Source: Xanthomonas arboricola pv. populi
GTDB lineage: Bacteria; Pseudomonadota; Gammaproteobacteria; Xanthomonadales; Xanthomonadaceae
Length of the DNA: 64,000 nt
Assembly (NCBI RefSeq): GCF_002939945.1
Contig: NZ_MDEB01000009.1
Location: 1 to 64,000 of the forward strand
Direction of reading: 5' to 3'
The translations under genes were made by a program, and so were the position numbers. Position 1 is the stretch's first letter. Every line of letters starts with the position of its first letter. The notes under the pieces are model-generated. The model did no database searches, was not told where the DNA came from, and saw only the letters and a program-made list of their open reading frames with translations. Of this stretch, positions 18,912-27,431 are shown piece by piece.

Positions 18912-19065
18912 GGTGTAACTCCTGGGAGTGCGTGTTGCAGATGTGCCGATGCGCCATGACGGGCATTGCATCGGCAGGAAGTAGGGCCAGGCGCGGATGA
19001 CGGCAGAGATGCCGGTCGCCTCTGCAGTTGCGCAGAGCGCAACGCTCGCCTGGCATCGGACCAAT

Positions 19066-19099
19066 ACAAAAAGCCGGCGACGCTTGCGCGTGCCGGCTC
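19066..19099 (-). terminator. Intrinsic terminator after rpsU
   Basis: Read on the minus strand, AGCCGGC pairs with GCCGGCT (19092-19098 with 19072-19078), extended by an inner ACGC/GCGT stem, followed by TTTTTGTATT. It lies 64 bp beyond the rpsU stop. E. coli also has a terminator between rpsU and dnaG, which lets S21 be made in excess of primase. Confidence 0.85.
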
Positions 19100-19162
19100 T
19101 TGGGTTCCACTCCGAAGGGCCGCGCCTTCAGCGCATGCCCGTCGGTAAGGAACCGCGTTCGA

Positions 19163-19378
19163 TCAGTACAAGCGCTGGCGCTTGGTGACGTCGCGCGAGG
19201 AACGGCGCAACTGACGCTTCACAGCAGCGGCAGCCTTGCGCTTGCGCTCCTGGGTCGGCTTTTCATAGAACTCGCGCTTGCGGGTTTCGGCCAGCACGCC
19301 GGCCTTTTCGCAGGTGCGCTTGAAACGGCGGAGCGCAAATTCGAAGGGCTCGTTCTCGCGGACTTTAACGCTGGGCAT
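19163..19378 (-). CDS. rpsU: 30S ribosomal protein S21
   Basis: Small-subunit protein of 71 residues needed for translation initiation. The sequence [21 protein letters not shown] with the basic tail [18 protein letters not shown] is unmistakable. A GGAGA precedes the ATG by about 6 nt. It is the first gene of the minus-strand rpsU-yqeY-yihY-dnaG run and is divergent from tsaD. Confidence 0.98.
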
Positions 19379-19635
19379 GGGTTCTCCAGATAATGGGATT
19401 TCCGTCCGGGAGCCCCGGGCGGGTGCGAGCGGACTCGCGTGACGGAATTTCCGGGTTGCCCCGGCGAGCCGCGCATTATAACGACTTGCAGGCGGCCTGC
19501 AAGTCCCCGGCAGCATGTGCGCGTGCAGGCCTGATAAACCTTGCGCTTGCGCGGGATCCGGTGCCGATCACACGGCAGCGCAGCAGATCACCCTTGGCCG
19601 ATCTGCGCAGGACAAAAGCTGCGAAAATAGACCGC

Positions 19636-19662
19636 ATGTGCCTGCCTGCCGAGTTGCCGTGA
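19636..19662 (+). CDS. Possible 8-codon leader peptide of tsaD
   Basis: ATG 19636 opens an 8-codon frame (MCLPAELP) whose TGA (19660-19662) overlaps the tsaD GTG start in a GTGA junction. A -10-like AAAATA (19624-19629) ends 6 nt before this ATG, so the transcript may begin right at it. tsaD itself has no clear Shine-Dalgarno; translation could reach it by termination-reinitiation from this short frame. This is a sequence-based inference. Confidence 0.35.
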   Translation: MCLPAELP

Positions 19663-20720
19663 AAGTTCTTGGGATTGAATCATCGTGCGATGAGACCGGC
19701 GTGGCGGTCTACGACACCACGCTGTCCGGCGTGCCGGCGCTGCGTGCCCACGCGGTCTACAGCCAGATCGCGCTGCATGCCGAATACGGCGGGGTGGTGC
19801 CGGAGCTGGCCAGTCGCGACCATGTGCGCAAGCTGCTGCCGCTGATCCGCCAGACTCTGGACGAGGCTGGATTGGGGATCGACGAACTCGATGGCGTGGC
19901 CTATACCGCCGGCCCGGGCCTGGTCGGCGCACTCCTTGTAGGTGCCGGGGTGGCGCGGTCGCTGGCCTGGGCGCTGGATGTGCCGGCGATCGGCGTGCAT
20001 CACATGGAAGGCCATCTGCTGGCGCCGCTGATGGAAGACGACCCGCCGCAGCCGCCCTTTGTGGCGCTGCTGGTCTCCGGCGGGCACACCCAGTTGGTGT
20101 CGGTGAAGGCGCTGGGCGAGTACGCCGTGCTCGGCGAGACCCTGGACGATGCGGCCGGCGAGGCCTTCGACAAAACCGCCAAGATGATGGGCCTGCCGTA
20201 TCCGGGCGGACCGCAGCTGGCCGCCCTGGCCGAAACCGGCACCCCGGGGCGCTACAAGTTCGCGCGGCCGATGACCGACCGGCCCGGGCTGGATTTCAGT
20301 TTCAGCGGGCTCAAGACCCAGGTACTGCTGGCCTGGCGCGCCAGCGACCAGTCCGACACCACGCGGGCGGATATCGCACGCGGGTTCGAGGATGCGGTGG
20401 TGGAGACGCTGGCGATCAAATGCCTGCGCGCGCTGGATGCGGCCGATTGCAACACCCTGGTGGTGGCCGGGGGCGTGGGCGCCAACAAGCGCCTGCGCGC
20501 GCGCCTGCAGGACGCGGCGCAGCGGCGCGGTGGCCGGGTGTGCTTCCCGCGGCCAGCCTTGTGCACCGATAACGGCGCGATGATCGCCTTCGCCGGCGCG
20601 CTGCGGCTGCAAGCCGGCGAGCGCGCCGACGCGGCGGTGCATGTGACGCCGCGCTGGGATATGGCTGCGCTGCCGCCGCTGGCGGCGGGGGAATCGGGAG
20701 TAGGGAATCGGGAATCGTAA
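19659..20720 (+). CDS. tsaD: tRNA threonylcarbamoyladenosine biosynthesis protein TsaD
   Basis: Transfers the threonylcarbamoyl group to A37 of ANN-decoding tRNAs together with TsaB and TsaE. The 353-residue ASKHA-fold protein starts with [12 protein letters not shown]. The metal-binding His115-x3-His119 lies in [13 protein letters not shown], and later motifs [18 protein letters not shown] and [12 protein letters not shown] are intact. The GTG start is set by homology; the open frame upstream to 19515 is not coding. The last residues (ESGVGNRES) are encoded by a heptad repeat array, extending the protein past its usual end. Confidence 0.96.
   Translation: MKVLGIESSCDETGVAVYDTTLSGVPALRAHAVYSQIALHAEYGGVVPELASRDHVRKLLPLIRQTLDEAGLGIDELDGVAYTAGPGLVGALLVGAGVARSLAWALDVPAIGVHHMEGHLLAPLMEDDPPQPPFVALLVSGGHTQLVSVKALGEYAVLGETLDDAAGEAFDKTAKMMGLPYPGGPQLAALAETGTPGRYKFARPMTDRPGLDFSFSGLKTQVLLAWRASDQSDTTRADIARGFEDAVVETLAIKCLRALDAADCNTLVVAGGVGANKRLRARLQDAAQRRGGRVCFPRPALCTDNGAMIAFAGALRLQAGERADAAVHVTPRWDMAALPPLAAGESGVGNRES
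20691..20717. repeat. Heptad array inside the tsaD 3' end
   Basis: The units GAATCGG, GAGTAGG, GAATCGG and a partial GAATCG occupy the final nine sense codons of tsaD and stop at the TAA. Because the unit is 7 bp, each added copy shifts the frame, so copy number decides where TsaD ends. Confidence 0.85.
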
Positions 20721-20774
20721 GAGCGCTATTTCGATTCCGTTCGCGCTGCCCTGTCGTTGCTTGTGCTTCTCACC

Positions 20775-20802
20775 ATTCCCTAATCCCCATTCCCGATTCC
20801 CC
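20775..20802. repeat. Complementary heptad array before folB
   Basis: Four units of the opposite orientation (ATTCCCT, AATCCCC, ATTCCCG, ATTCCCC) end 4 bp before the folB ATG, exactly where a Shine-Dalgarno should be. They can pair with the array at 20691-20717. Confidence 0.85.
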
Positions 20803-20806
20803 ACCT

Positions 20807-21163
20807 ATGGACAAAGTTTTTATTGAAGGCCTGGAAATCGATGCGCTGATCGGCATCTACGACTGGGAGCGGCGCATCCGCCAGACGCTGCGGTTCGATC
20901 TGGAGATGGGCTTCGACAACCGTATTCCGGCCGCCAGCGACGATATCGCCGATACCTTGAACTACAAGGCGGTGAGCAAGCGCGTGATCGAATTCGTGCA
21001 GGCTTCGGACTTCGGGCTGGTCGAGACCCTGGCCGAGCGCTGCGCGGCGATCGTGCTGGACGAGTTCGGCGTGCACTGGCTGCGGTTGAAGCTGAGCAAG
21101 CCCGGTGCGGTGCGCGGCGCGCAGGCGGTAGGGGTGATCATCGAGCGCGAACGGGCCCGCTGA
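20807..21163 (+). CDS. folB: Dihydroneopterin aldolase
   Basis: Folate-pathway enzyme that converts 7,8-dihydroneopterin to 6-hydroxymethyl-dihydropterin and glycolaldehyde. At 118 residues it has the normal length, with the opening VFIEGLEIDALIGIYDWERRIRQTL (substrate-site region), NYKAVSKRV, and VETLAERCAAIVL. The conserved Tyr and Lys of the tunnel fold appear in place. The ATG is preceded by a pyrimidine-rich repeat instead of a ribosome binding site, so translation may be weak or depend on coupling to tsaD, 86 bp upstream. Confidence 0.95.
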   Translation: MDKVFIEGLEIDALIGIYDWERRIRQTLRFDLEMGFDNRIPAASDDIADTLNYKAVSKRVIEFVQASDFGLVETLAERCAAIVLDEFGVHWLRLKLSKPGAVRGAQAVGVIIERERAR

Positions 21164-21330
21164 CGGCCACCGAGTGCTGCATCGGGCGGCGACTTCGAGC
21201 CATGGCCTTGCCCCGGAGATCCACCTGGCGCCGGACTAGCGATCCACAACCACGTTGCCGATCCACGGCACCAAAGCGCGGTTCAACCGGGCCCTACAAA
21301 TCCCCAATCCCGAATTCCAAATCCCGCCAC

Positions 21331-21384
21331 TTGCACCCTCGCGGTCGCGTCAGGCTAGAATTGACGGCCATGTAAACGTTTTCT
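21331..21384 (+). promoter_or_regulatory. Candidate promoter and LacI-type operator of the GH3 gene
   Basis: A -35-like TTGCAC (21331-21336) and a -10-like TAGAAT (21356-21361) are followed by TGTAAACGTTTTCT (21371-21384), whose core AAACGTTT is a palindrome with central CG, typical of LacI-family operators. The site would cover the transcription start. The 19-bp spacer is longer than ideal. Inference only; no regulator gene is nearby. Confidence 0.4.
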
Positions 21385-21394
21385 CAAGGATCTC

Positions 21395-23566
21395 ATGGCT
21401 GCTGATCGTATCGAAACCCTGATTGCCCAGATGACCGTCGAAGAGAAGGTCGGACAGTTGGGTGTGTTCGCCGACATGGTGCGGCCGTTCGCGCCGGACG
21501 TGAATCCCGAAGCCAATGTGCTCAACGCCGACGAGGTGCTGCAGCAGGTGCGCGCGGGCCGGGTCGGCTCGTTGTTCAATGGCGTCGGCGCCGCGCTGGG
21601 CGTGCAGATCCAGAAGGTGGCGGTGGAGGAAAGCCGCCTGGGCATCCCGGTGATCCTGGCGGCGGATGTGATCCACGGCATGCGCACGGTGTTCCCGATT
21701 CCGCTGGGCGAGGCGGCCAGCTTCGAGCCTGAGCTGGCCGAGCGTACCGCGCGCGCCACCGCGATCGAAGCGACTGCCGCAGGCCTGCACTGGACCTACG
21801 CACCGGCCGTGGACATCGCGCGCGACCAGCGCTGGGGCCGTGGCGCGGAAGGCGCCGGGGAAGACGTGGTACTGGGCGCGGCGTTTGCCGCCGCCCGCGT
21901 GCGCGGCTTCCAGGGCGGCGATCTGAAGGCCGACGATTGCCTGCTGGCCACGCCCAAGCACTTCGCCGCCTACGGCGCGGTGGCCGCGGGCATGGAATAC
22001 AACACCGTGGACATCGCGCCGCAGACCCTGCGCGATGTGCATCTGCCGCCGTTCAAGGCTGCCTTCGATGCCGGCGCACTGACCGTGATGTCCTCGTTCA
22101 ACGACATCAACGGCGTGCCGGCCAGTGCCAATCACGAATTGCTGACCGAGATCCTGCGCGGGCAATGGCAATTCCCCGGCGTGGTGATTTCCGATTACAC
22201 CGCCGACATGGAACTGATTGCGCACGGCTATGCGGCCGATGAACGCGATGCGACCAAGAAGGCGTTCCTGGCTGGTCTGGATCTGAGCATGCAGAGCGGC
22301 TTTTATGCCGCGCATCTGCCGTCGCTGGTGGAAAGCGGCGAGGTGCCGATGGCCACGCTGGATGCCAGCGTCCGCCGCATGCTGCAGCTGAAGGAAGCGA
22401 TCGGGCTGTTCGACAACCCGTACCGCTCGCTGGATCCGGCACGCGAAGCCGACACCGCGCATCTGCCCGCGCACGATGCGCTGTCGCGCGATGCGGCGCG
22501 GCGTTCGATCGTGTTGCTGAAGAACGACGGCGACGTGTTGCCGCTGAAGAAAAGCGGACAGCGCATCGCGCTGATCGGGCCGTTCGTGCAGGACCGCGAG
22601 AACATCGAGGGTTGCTGGACGCTGTTCGGCGACAAGCAGCGCTATGTGACCCTGGAGCAGGGCGTGCGTGCGGTGGTCGGCAGCGAGCATCTGACTGTGG
22701 TGCCGGGTTGCGGTTTGGAAGAGGCGCTGCCGGGCGGTATTTCCGCCGCCATCGATGCGGCGCAGGCCGCCGACGTGGTGGTGCTGGCGCTGGGCGAGCC
22801 GCAGCGGTTCAGTGGCGAGGCGCAGTCGCGTACCGAGATCGTGTTGCCGCCGGCGCAGCAGGCATTGGCCGAAGCCATCGCCGCCACCGGCACGCCGATG
22901 GTGGTGTTGCTGCGCAATGGCCGCGCGCTGGCGCTGAGCGGTGCGGTGCGCGACGCCGATGCGATTGCAGTGACCTGGTACCTGGGCACACAGACCGGCA
23001 CCGGCGTGGCCGATGTGTTGTTCGGCGACTACAACCCGTCCGCGCGTCTGCCGATCAGCTTTCCGCAGGTGACCGGGCAACAGCCGTATTTCTACAATCA
23101 TCTGCGCACTGGTCGCCCGGAACTGCCGACGCTGTCCGAGTACAAGGCACGCTGGCGCGAGATGCCCAACGAGCCGTTGTATCCGTTCGGCCATGGCTTG
23201 AGCTACACCACCTTTGCGTACGCGCAGCCGCAGTTGAGCAGCGCGCAGCTCGGCTGGGACCAGACCCTGACCATCACCACACGCGTCACCAACACCGGCC
23301 GCGTGGCCGGCGAAGAGGTGGTGCAGCTGTATGTGCACGATCGCGTGGCCAGCCGGGTGCGTCCGGTGCGCGAACTCAAAGGCTTTCGCAAGGTGTTGTT
23401 GCAGCCTGGCGAAAGCGCGGACGTGACCTTCACCCTGGCGCGCGATGCACTGGCCTTCACCAATCACAAGAACGTGTTTGGCGCCGAGCCCGGCGTGTTC
23501 GATGTATGGGTATGCGCATCGGCCAAGAGCGGCGAGGCAGTGACGTTCGAGTTGCTTGAGGCCTGA
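21395..23566 (+). CDS. Glycoside hydrolase family 3 beta-glucosidase-type enzyme
   Basis: A 723-residue GH3 enzyme. The N-terminal barrel contains the family motifs GVHWTYAP-like GLHWTYAPAVDIARDQRWGR, the substrate-binding KHFAAYGA, and the catalytic nucleophile Asp in VVISDYTAD. A second alpha/beta domain (about 385-590) and a C-terminal fibronectin-like domain (about 640-720, RPVRELKGFRKVLLQPGES) follow. It resembles BglX, but no signal peptide is visible: the protein starts MAADRIETLIAQMTVEEKVGQLG, so it may act in the cytoplasm or be exported in another way. AAGGA lies 4 nt before the ATG. Exact sugar specificity cannot be read from sequence. Confidence 0.93.
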   Translation: MAADRIETLIAQMTVEEKVGQLGVFADMVRPFAPDVNPEANVLNADEVLQQVRAGRVGSLFNGVGAALGVQIQKVAVEESRLGIPVILAADVIHGMRTVFPIPLGEAASFEPELAERTARATAIEATAAGLHWTYAPAVDIARDQRWGRGAEGAGEDVVLGAAFAAARVRGFQGGDLKADDCLLATPKHFAAYGAVAAGMEYNTVDIAPQTLRDVHLPPFKAAFDAGALTVMSSFNDINGVPASANHELLTEILRGQWQFPGVVISDYTADMELIAHGYAADERDATKKAFLAGLDLSMQSGFYAAHLPSLVESGEVPMATLDASVRRMLQLKEAIGLFDNPYRSLDPAREADTAHLPAHDALSRDAARRSIVLLKNDGDVLPLKKSGQRIALIGPFVQDRENIEGCWTLFGDKQRYVTLEQGVRAVVGSEHLTVVPGCGLEEALPGGISAAIDAAQAADVVVLALGEPQRFSGEAQSRTEIVLPPAQQALAEAIAATGTPMVVLLRNGRALALSGAVRDADAIAVTWYLGTQTGTGVADVLFGDYNPSARLPISFPQVTGQQPYFYNHLRTGRPELPTLSEYKARWREMPNEPLYPFGHGLSYTTFAYAQPQLSSAQLGWDQTLTITTRVTNTGRVAGEEVVQLYVHDRVASRVRPVRELKGFRKVLLQPGESADVTFTLARDALAFTNHKNVFGAEPGVFDVWVCASAKSGEAVTFELLEA

Positions 23567-23853
23567 ACGCGCGCGGGCATGGTATGGCGCACTCACGCCA
23601 TAAGCAGCGGGGGGCAACTACTGCACCGGGTTCGACGATGACGGACGTGGCCCAAGGGCGCGCCGCCATCGGGTCAGAGGTGATATAGGCGCGTGCCTGG
23701 TCGATGTAGGGCCAGGGTCCGCTGGCACCGGCATGTATCGTGCCATGCACCGCACCGGATCGACCGCAGCGTTACCGCGAAAATCGTGACCACCGCCAGC
23801 ACGCGGGTGACGCGTGTCGGTGGCACGATTCGCCTGGACGCGATCTTGCGGAG

Positions 23854-25032
23854 TTATGCGTCGTTGTCGACTGCCGCCTTGCTCTTGGGCGTCAGCTTGA
23901 GCAGGCGCCCGGTGCTGCCGCTGGCTTCGTCTTCCAGCAACCACAGCGCGCCGTCCGGACCCTGTTCTACTTCGCGAATGCGTGCGCCCATGTCGTAGCG
24001 GGCCACTTCGCGTGGCTGATCGCCGAGCGAAACCTGCACCAGCGCCATCGACGACAACCCGCCGATAAAGCCGTTGCCGCGCCATGCCGGGAACTGCGTG
24101 CCGCTGTAGATCACAAAGCCGGCTGGCGAGATCACCGGTGTCCAGCTGATCTTGGGTGCGGCAAATTCCGGGCGGGTGTCGTGATCCGGGATCGGGGTGC
24201 CGTCGTAGTTGTCGCCGTTGGAGACGACCGGGTAACCGTAGTTGGCGCCGCGCTGGATCAGGTTCAGCTCATCGCCGCCGAGCGGGCCCATTTCGTGCTC
24301 CCACAGGCGGCCCTTGCCGTCGAAGGCCAGGCCGAGAATATTGCGGTGACCCAGCGACCACACCTGCGCGGCAACGCCGCCCTGCGCAGCGAACGGGTTG
24401 TCGGCCGGTACGCTGCCGTCATCGTTGAGACGGATCAGCTTGCCGAGATTGGCTTGCATGTCCTGGGCGGGGGTGAACTTCTGGCGTTCGCTGGAGCTGA
24501 TCCACAGCTTGCCGTCCGGGCCGAAGGCGAGCCTGTGCCCGAAGTGGCCGTTGCCGGTGACCTTGGGATCCTGGCGCCAGATCACCTTCAAATCCGACAG
24601 CGTGCCGCCCCCGGTGGCATCCAGCGTGAGCTTGGCGCGTGCCACTGCCGCGCCGCGGGTATCGCCCTGCCCGGGTTCGGCGTAGCTGACATAGACCAGG
24701 CCATTCTTGGCAAAGCGCGGATGCGCCAGGACATCGCCGAAGCCGCCCTGGCCGCCGTAGGCCACTGCCGGAATGCCGGTAATGGCGCTCTTGCGCTTGG
24801 TCTTGGGGTCCAGCCGCATCAACGCCCCGCGCTTTTCGCTGACCAGCAGGCTGCCGTCGGGCAGAAAGGTCATTGCCCAGGGTTCGTCGAAATCGGCAAC
24901 GGTGGTGGCCTGGAACGGCCACTGCGCCTTGGGAATGGCGGCAGCCGGCGCGACGGCAGGCGCAGCACATGCGGCGGTGGTGGTAAACAAAGTGGCCGAG
25001 CAGGCCAGAGCAAGCAGACGTTGGACAGACAT
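23854..25032 (-). CDS. PQQ-dependent sugar (aldose) dehydrogenase family protein
   Basis: A 392-residue secreted protein of the soluble glucose/sorbosone dehydrogenase fold, most like the aldose sugar dehydrogenase YliI: signal peptide [23 protein letters not shown] (a Cys at the cleavage region could also make it a lipoprotein), then a six-bladed propeller. Family features are [65 protein letters not shown] and [16 protein letters not shown]. It likely oxidises sugars in the periplasm with PQQ as cofactor. The start is set by the signal peptide at ATG 25032, with GGAGG about 6 nt upstream. It converges with the GH3 gene. Confidence 0.93.
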   Translation of the reverse strand: MSVQRLLALACSATLFTTTAACAAPAVAPAAAIPKAQWPFQATTVADFDEPWAMTFLPDGSLLVSEKRGALMRLDPKTKRKSAITGIPAVAYGGQGGFGDVLAHPRFAKNGLVYVSYAEPGQGDTRGAAVARAKLTLDATGGGTLSDLKVIWRQDPKVTGNGHFGHRLAFGPDGKLWISSSERQKFTPAQDMQANLGKLIRLNDDGSVPADNPFAAQGGVAAQVWSLGHRNILGLAFDGKGRLWEHEMGPLGGDELNLIQRGANYGYPVVSNGDNYDGTPIPDHDTRPEFAAPKISWTPVISPAGFVIYSGTQFPAWRGNGFIGGLSSMALVQVSLGDQPREVARYDMGARIREVEQGPDGALWLLEDEASGSTGRLLKLTPKSKAAVDNDA

Positions 25033-25518
25033 GTGGTCCTCCAGGGGATGGGGCGCAGTGACGTTGCAGCCCTCCCGCAACGTGTCCTGCGTTGGGTTTT
25101 CAAACACCTTACACGACGCCGTCGAGGCCGCCCTTGTCCTAGATCACTCTCTGCGGAACGCACTTATCCCGGATCGTTGTTTCACTATGAAAAGGAGGTT
25201 TCATGGCCGCATCGCGAAAACCTCGGCTGCATTCACCGCTGCGTGCTGCGTGCGTGCCGCGCTGCATAGCTGCTGGGCAGCGCTGCCCATCTGATTGGGC
25301 TGCGGAAGGCGCAAATGCTGCTGATGAAGTGGCTTACTGCCTGACGTCGCTGTTTGTTGGTGTGTTCGCATCGGTATCGTTGCAAGAGCGCGTGTGTGAT
25401 CGCGTGGACGGCATTCCGGTGAGGGACGGTACTCACTGGAATGCCGGTTTCAGTCCGCAGCCGTTGCTGCGCGAGCCGTTGATACGACAACGCCACCTCG
25501 ACGGTGGCGTTGTTGTGT
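25033..25518. other. 486-bp gap with strong SD and two hairpins
   Basis: No convincing gene. AAAAGGAGGT (25187-25196) is a near-ideal Shine-Dalgarno before ATG 25203, but the frame it opens (125 codons) has a composition unlike a protein and runs through both hairpins. An overlapping ATG at 25186 gives a 35-codon frame resembling a short signal sequence (MKRRFHGRIAKTSAAF). A 14-bp stem with one mismatch lies at 25410-25445 and an 11-bp perfect stem at 25487-25513. Confidence 0.5.
25487..25513. terminator. Hairpin at the 3' end of the small stress-type gene
   Basis: An 11-bp perfect stem (ACAACGCCACC / GGTGGCGTTGT) with a 5-nt loop starts 6 bp beyond the minus-strand stop at 25519. No real U-run follows, but the position suggests a transcript end. 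Confidence 0.5.
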
Positions 25519-25851
25519 TCAGGGCTTGGATTTGTTATCGCCAGTCACTAAATCTGTCGCATTCTCCCAGGCACGCTTGACCGCATGACGGGCCTTGCTC
25601 CAACTCAAGCCATCGGTGCCGCGGTTGGCTTCCCACTCGCGTTGCAATTCTGCTTCCACCTGATCGTAAGCACGTGCGTTTTCGCGGATACGCGCCTCGT
25701 GTCCTGCCAGGTAGGCTCCCTCGTAATCTTCGTAGCGGTCACCTTCGGTGTAATACGATTCTTCGGTGAAGCGTTCGCGCCAATAATTGGATACGTTCTG
25801 GCTGCGGTCTTCGTCAGGCGCGCGGCCTGGAATCTGATACGGCACGTTCAT
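25519..25851 (-). CDS. Small hydrophilic protein of the stress-associated type
   Basis: A 110-residue acidic, aromatic-rich protein with no signal peptide or membrane helix. The arrangement YWRERF, Y-x2-GDRYEDYEGAYLAGHEARIRENARAYDQVEAELQREWEANRGTDGLSWSKARHAVKRAWENA follows a pattern (Tyr/Asp-rich turn, then E-x-EL-x2-EW, then W-x-x-AR-AV-x-AW) that I recognise from uncharacterised proteins often tied to stress responses in proteobacteria. The function is unknown. The start ATG 25851 has GGAGA about 8 nt upstream. It lies directly downstream of a truncated gene remnant. Confidence 0.7.
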   Translation of the reverse strand: MNVPYQIPGRAPDEDRSQNVSNYWRERFTEESYYTEGDRYEDYEGAYLAGHEARIRENARAYDQVEAELQREWEANRGTDGLSWSKARHAVKRAWENATDLVTGDNKSKP

Positions 25852-25930
25852 GCCCGTCTCCGTAATGAATGTGTGCTCTAACGTAGGCGGGCAGGTGTTA
25901 AATCCGTTGCCAGGCCCGGTGAGGAAGGCA

Positions 25931-26035
25931 TCAAGACATGCGGCGTTTGTTGTCGATGCGGGCGCTGCGTGCGGCTTGCATGACGCGTTGCGCGCTCTCG
26001 ATATCGGGCGTGCTGTAGACACGGCGCAGTTTCAT
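25931..26035 (-). pseudogene. Truncated N-terminus of a small stress-type protein
   Basis: A 34-codon frame (start MKLRRVYSTPDIESAQRVMQ, ending NKRRMS) is reminiscent of the first 25-30 residues of small proteins starting with a pattern like R-x-Y-x-x-PDIE-x-A-x-x-VMxAAR, which are normally over 100 residues long. Here a stop follows at once and the downstream part is missing. It could be a decayed gene or a true micro-protein; the ribosome binding site is weak. Confidence 0.35.
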
Positions 26036-26123
26036 TGCAAGTTCCCGTGCAGGTGAGGCCTGCAGCCTTGGACGGGCACGGGTAGTCGTGCGTGAGCGCT
26101 ACGCGAGCGTCCTGCGAAAGCCG

Positions 26124-27431
26124 TTAGGCGGGCTTGCGCGGAAACAGGTAAATCACCCAGCCCACCAGCAGCGCCACCCCGGCAGCCGCCAGGTTCTGCC
26201 AGCTGGCGCTGGCGAGCAGGCCCAGCGACAGCAGCAGCGCGGCGATGGGAATGGCCGGCCCGCCAGGCAGGCGCAAGGTGTCGGTGCGTTGCCGGTAGCG
26301 ACGCGCCAGCACGATCACTGCTGCAGCCGTGCCGATATAGGCAAACAGCCGGGTGACCATCGACAGCAATGCCAGCTGCGTAAACGAGCCCGACAGCGCC
26401 AGCGCCAGCGACAGCACGCCCTGGGTCAGCACTGCCGCTGCCGGGGTGTGGAAGCGCGGATGCACGCGTGCCAGAAATACGGGGCCGTAGCCATCGTGTG
26501 CCAGCGCGAACAGAAACCGCGGCCCGAGCATGACCGTATTGCTGGTGGTGCCGAGGATGGAAATGGTGGCGCCCACGGTGAGGATCAATGCCAGCGCTTC
26601 GCCACCGAAACGGCTTGCGGCATCGGCCAATGGCGTCGGCGAGGCGGCAAGATTGGGCAGCGTGCCCTGTGCGACGACCTGGACCGCCGCATAGATCAAG
26701 GTGACGGTGACGATCATGGTGATCAGCGCGAATGGCACGTCGCGACGCGGGTTGCGGTATTCGCCAGCGGCCGCAGGAATGTTTTCGAAGCCCGCATAGG
26801 CAAACAGCAGCAGCAAGGCCGCTTCGCCCAGATTGCCCAGATCGCGCAAATCCGGCGTGGTGCCGGCAAAGGCCCACGACCAGTCCACGTAGAACACACC
26901 GATTGCCACGAACAGCAGCAACGGCACCAGCTTGCCGATCACCAGTGCGATGCCGGTACGCGCAGCCGATTTCACGCCGATCACGTTGATGGCGGTGAGC
27001 ATACCCAAAGAACCGACGACCACCAGCAAGCGTGCCCAGTGATCGGTCGCCACGGTCGGCCAGAACCGCGCGACCGCGTCGGCCAGGCCGTTGCTCAATG
27101 CCGCTGCCGAACTGATGCGGGTGAGCCAGATCATCCAGCCGATCTGAAAGCCGACAAACGGGCCGAACGCCTCACGCGTGTACAGATAACTGCCGCCCGG
27201 CGTGTCGAAATAGCTCGCCGCCTGCGCGTAGCACAACACCAGCAACGCCACCGCCAGACCCGCCAGCATCACCGCCCACAGGCTCATCGGCCCCAGCAGC
27301 GCAGCGGTGGCCGCCGGCAGCAGATAGATGCCGCTGCCGATGACATCGTTGATGGACAAGCCGACGATCTGCCAGCGGCTGACCACGCGGACCAGGCCAG
27401 TGGGGTCGGGTGCGGGAGCCGCGCTGCTCAT
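26124..27431 (-). CDS. APC family amino acid permease
   Basis: A 435-residue transporter of the amino acid-polyamine-organocation family, with about 12 helices. Helix 1 carries the substrate-binding GSGIYLLPA segment, followed by FDTPGGSYLYTREAFGPFVGFQIGW and FAYAGFENIPAAAGEYRNPRRDVPFAL, typical of the family. The substrate is not evident. The start ATG 27431 overlaps the stop of the L,D-transpeptidase gene by 4 bp (ATGA), so the two are translationally coupled, with the transpeptidase first. Confidence 0.9.
   Translation of the reverse strand: MSSAAPAPDPTGLVRVVSRWQIVGLSINDVIGSGIYLLPAATAALLGPMSLWAVMLAGLAVALLVLCYAQAASYFDTPGGSYLYTREAFGPFVGFQIGWMIWLTRISSAAALSNGLADAVARFWPTVATDHWARLLVVVGSLGMLTAINVIGVKSAARTGIALVIGKLVPLLLFVAIGVFYVDWSWAFAGTTPDLRDLGNLGEAALLLLFAYAGFENIPAAAGEYRNPRRDVPFALITMIVTVTLIYAAVQVVAQGTLPNLAASPTPLADAASRFGGEALALILTVGATISILGTTSNTVMLGPRFLFALAHDGYGPVFLARVHPRFHTPAAAVLTQGVLSLALALSGSFTQLALLSMVTRLFAYIGTAAAVIVLARRYRQRTDTLRLPGGPAIPIAALLLSLGLLASASWQNLAAAGVALLVGWVIYLFPRKPA

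Noticed and set aside
25203..25580. Plus-strand ORF of 125 codons behind a strong Shine-Dalgarno
   Set aside because: It runs through two hairpins and into the antisense of the stress-type gene, and its residues show no structured pattern. Kept only as an observation about the gap.
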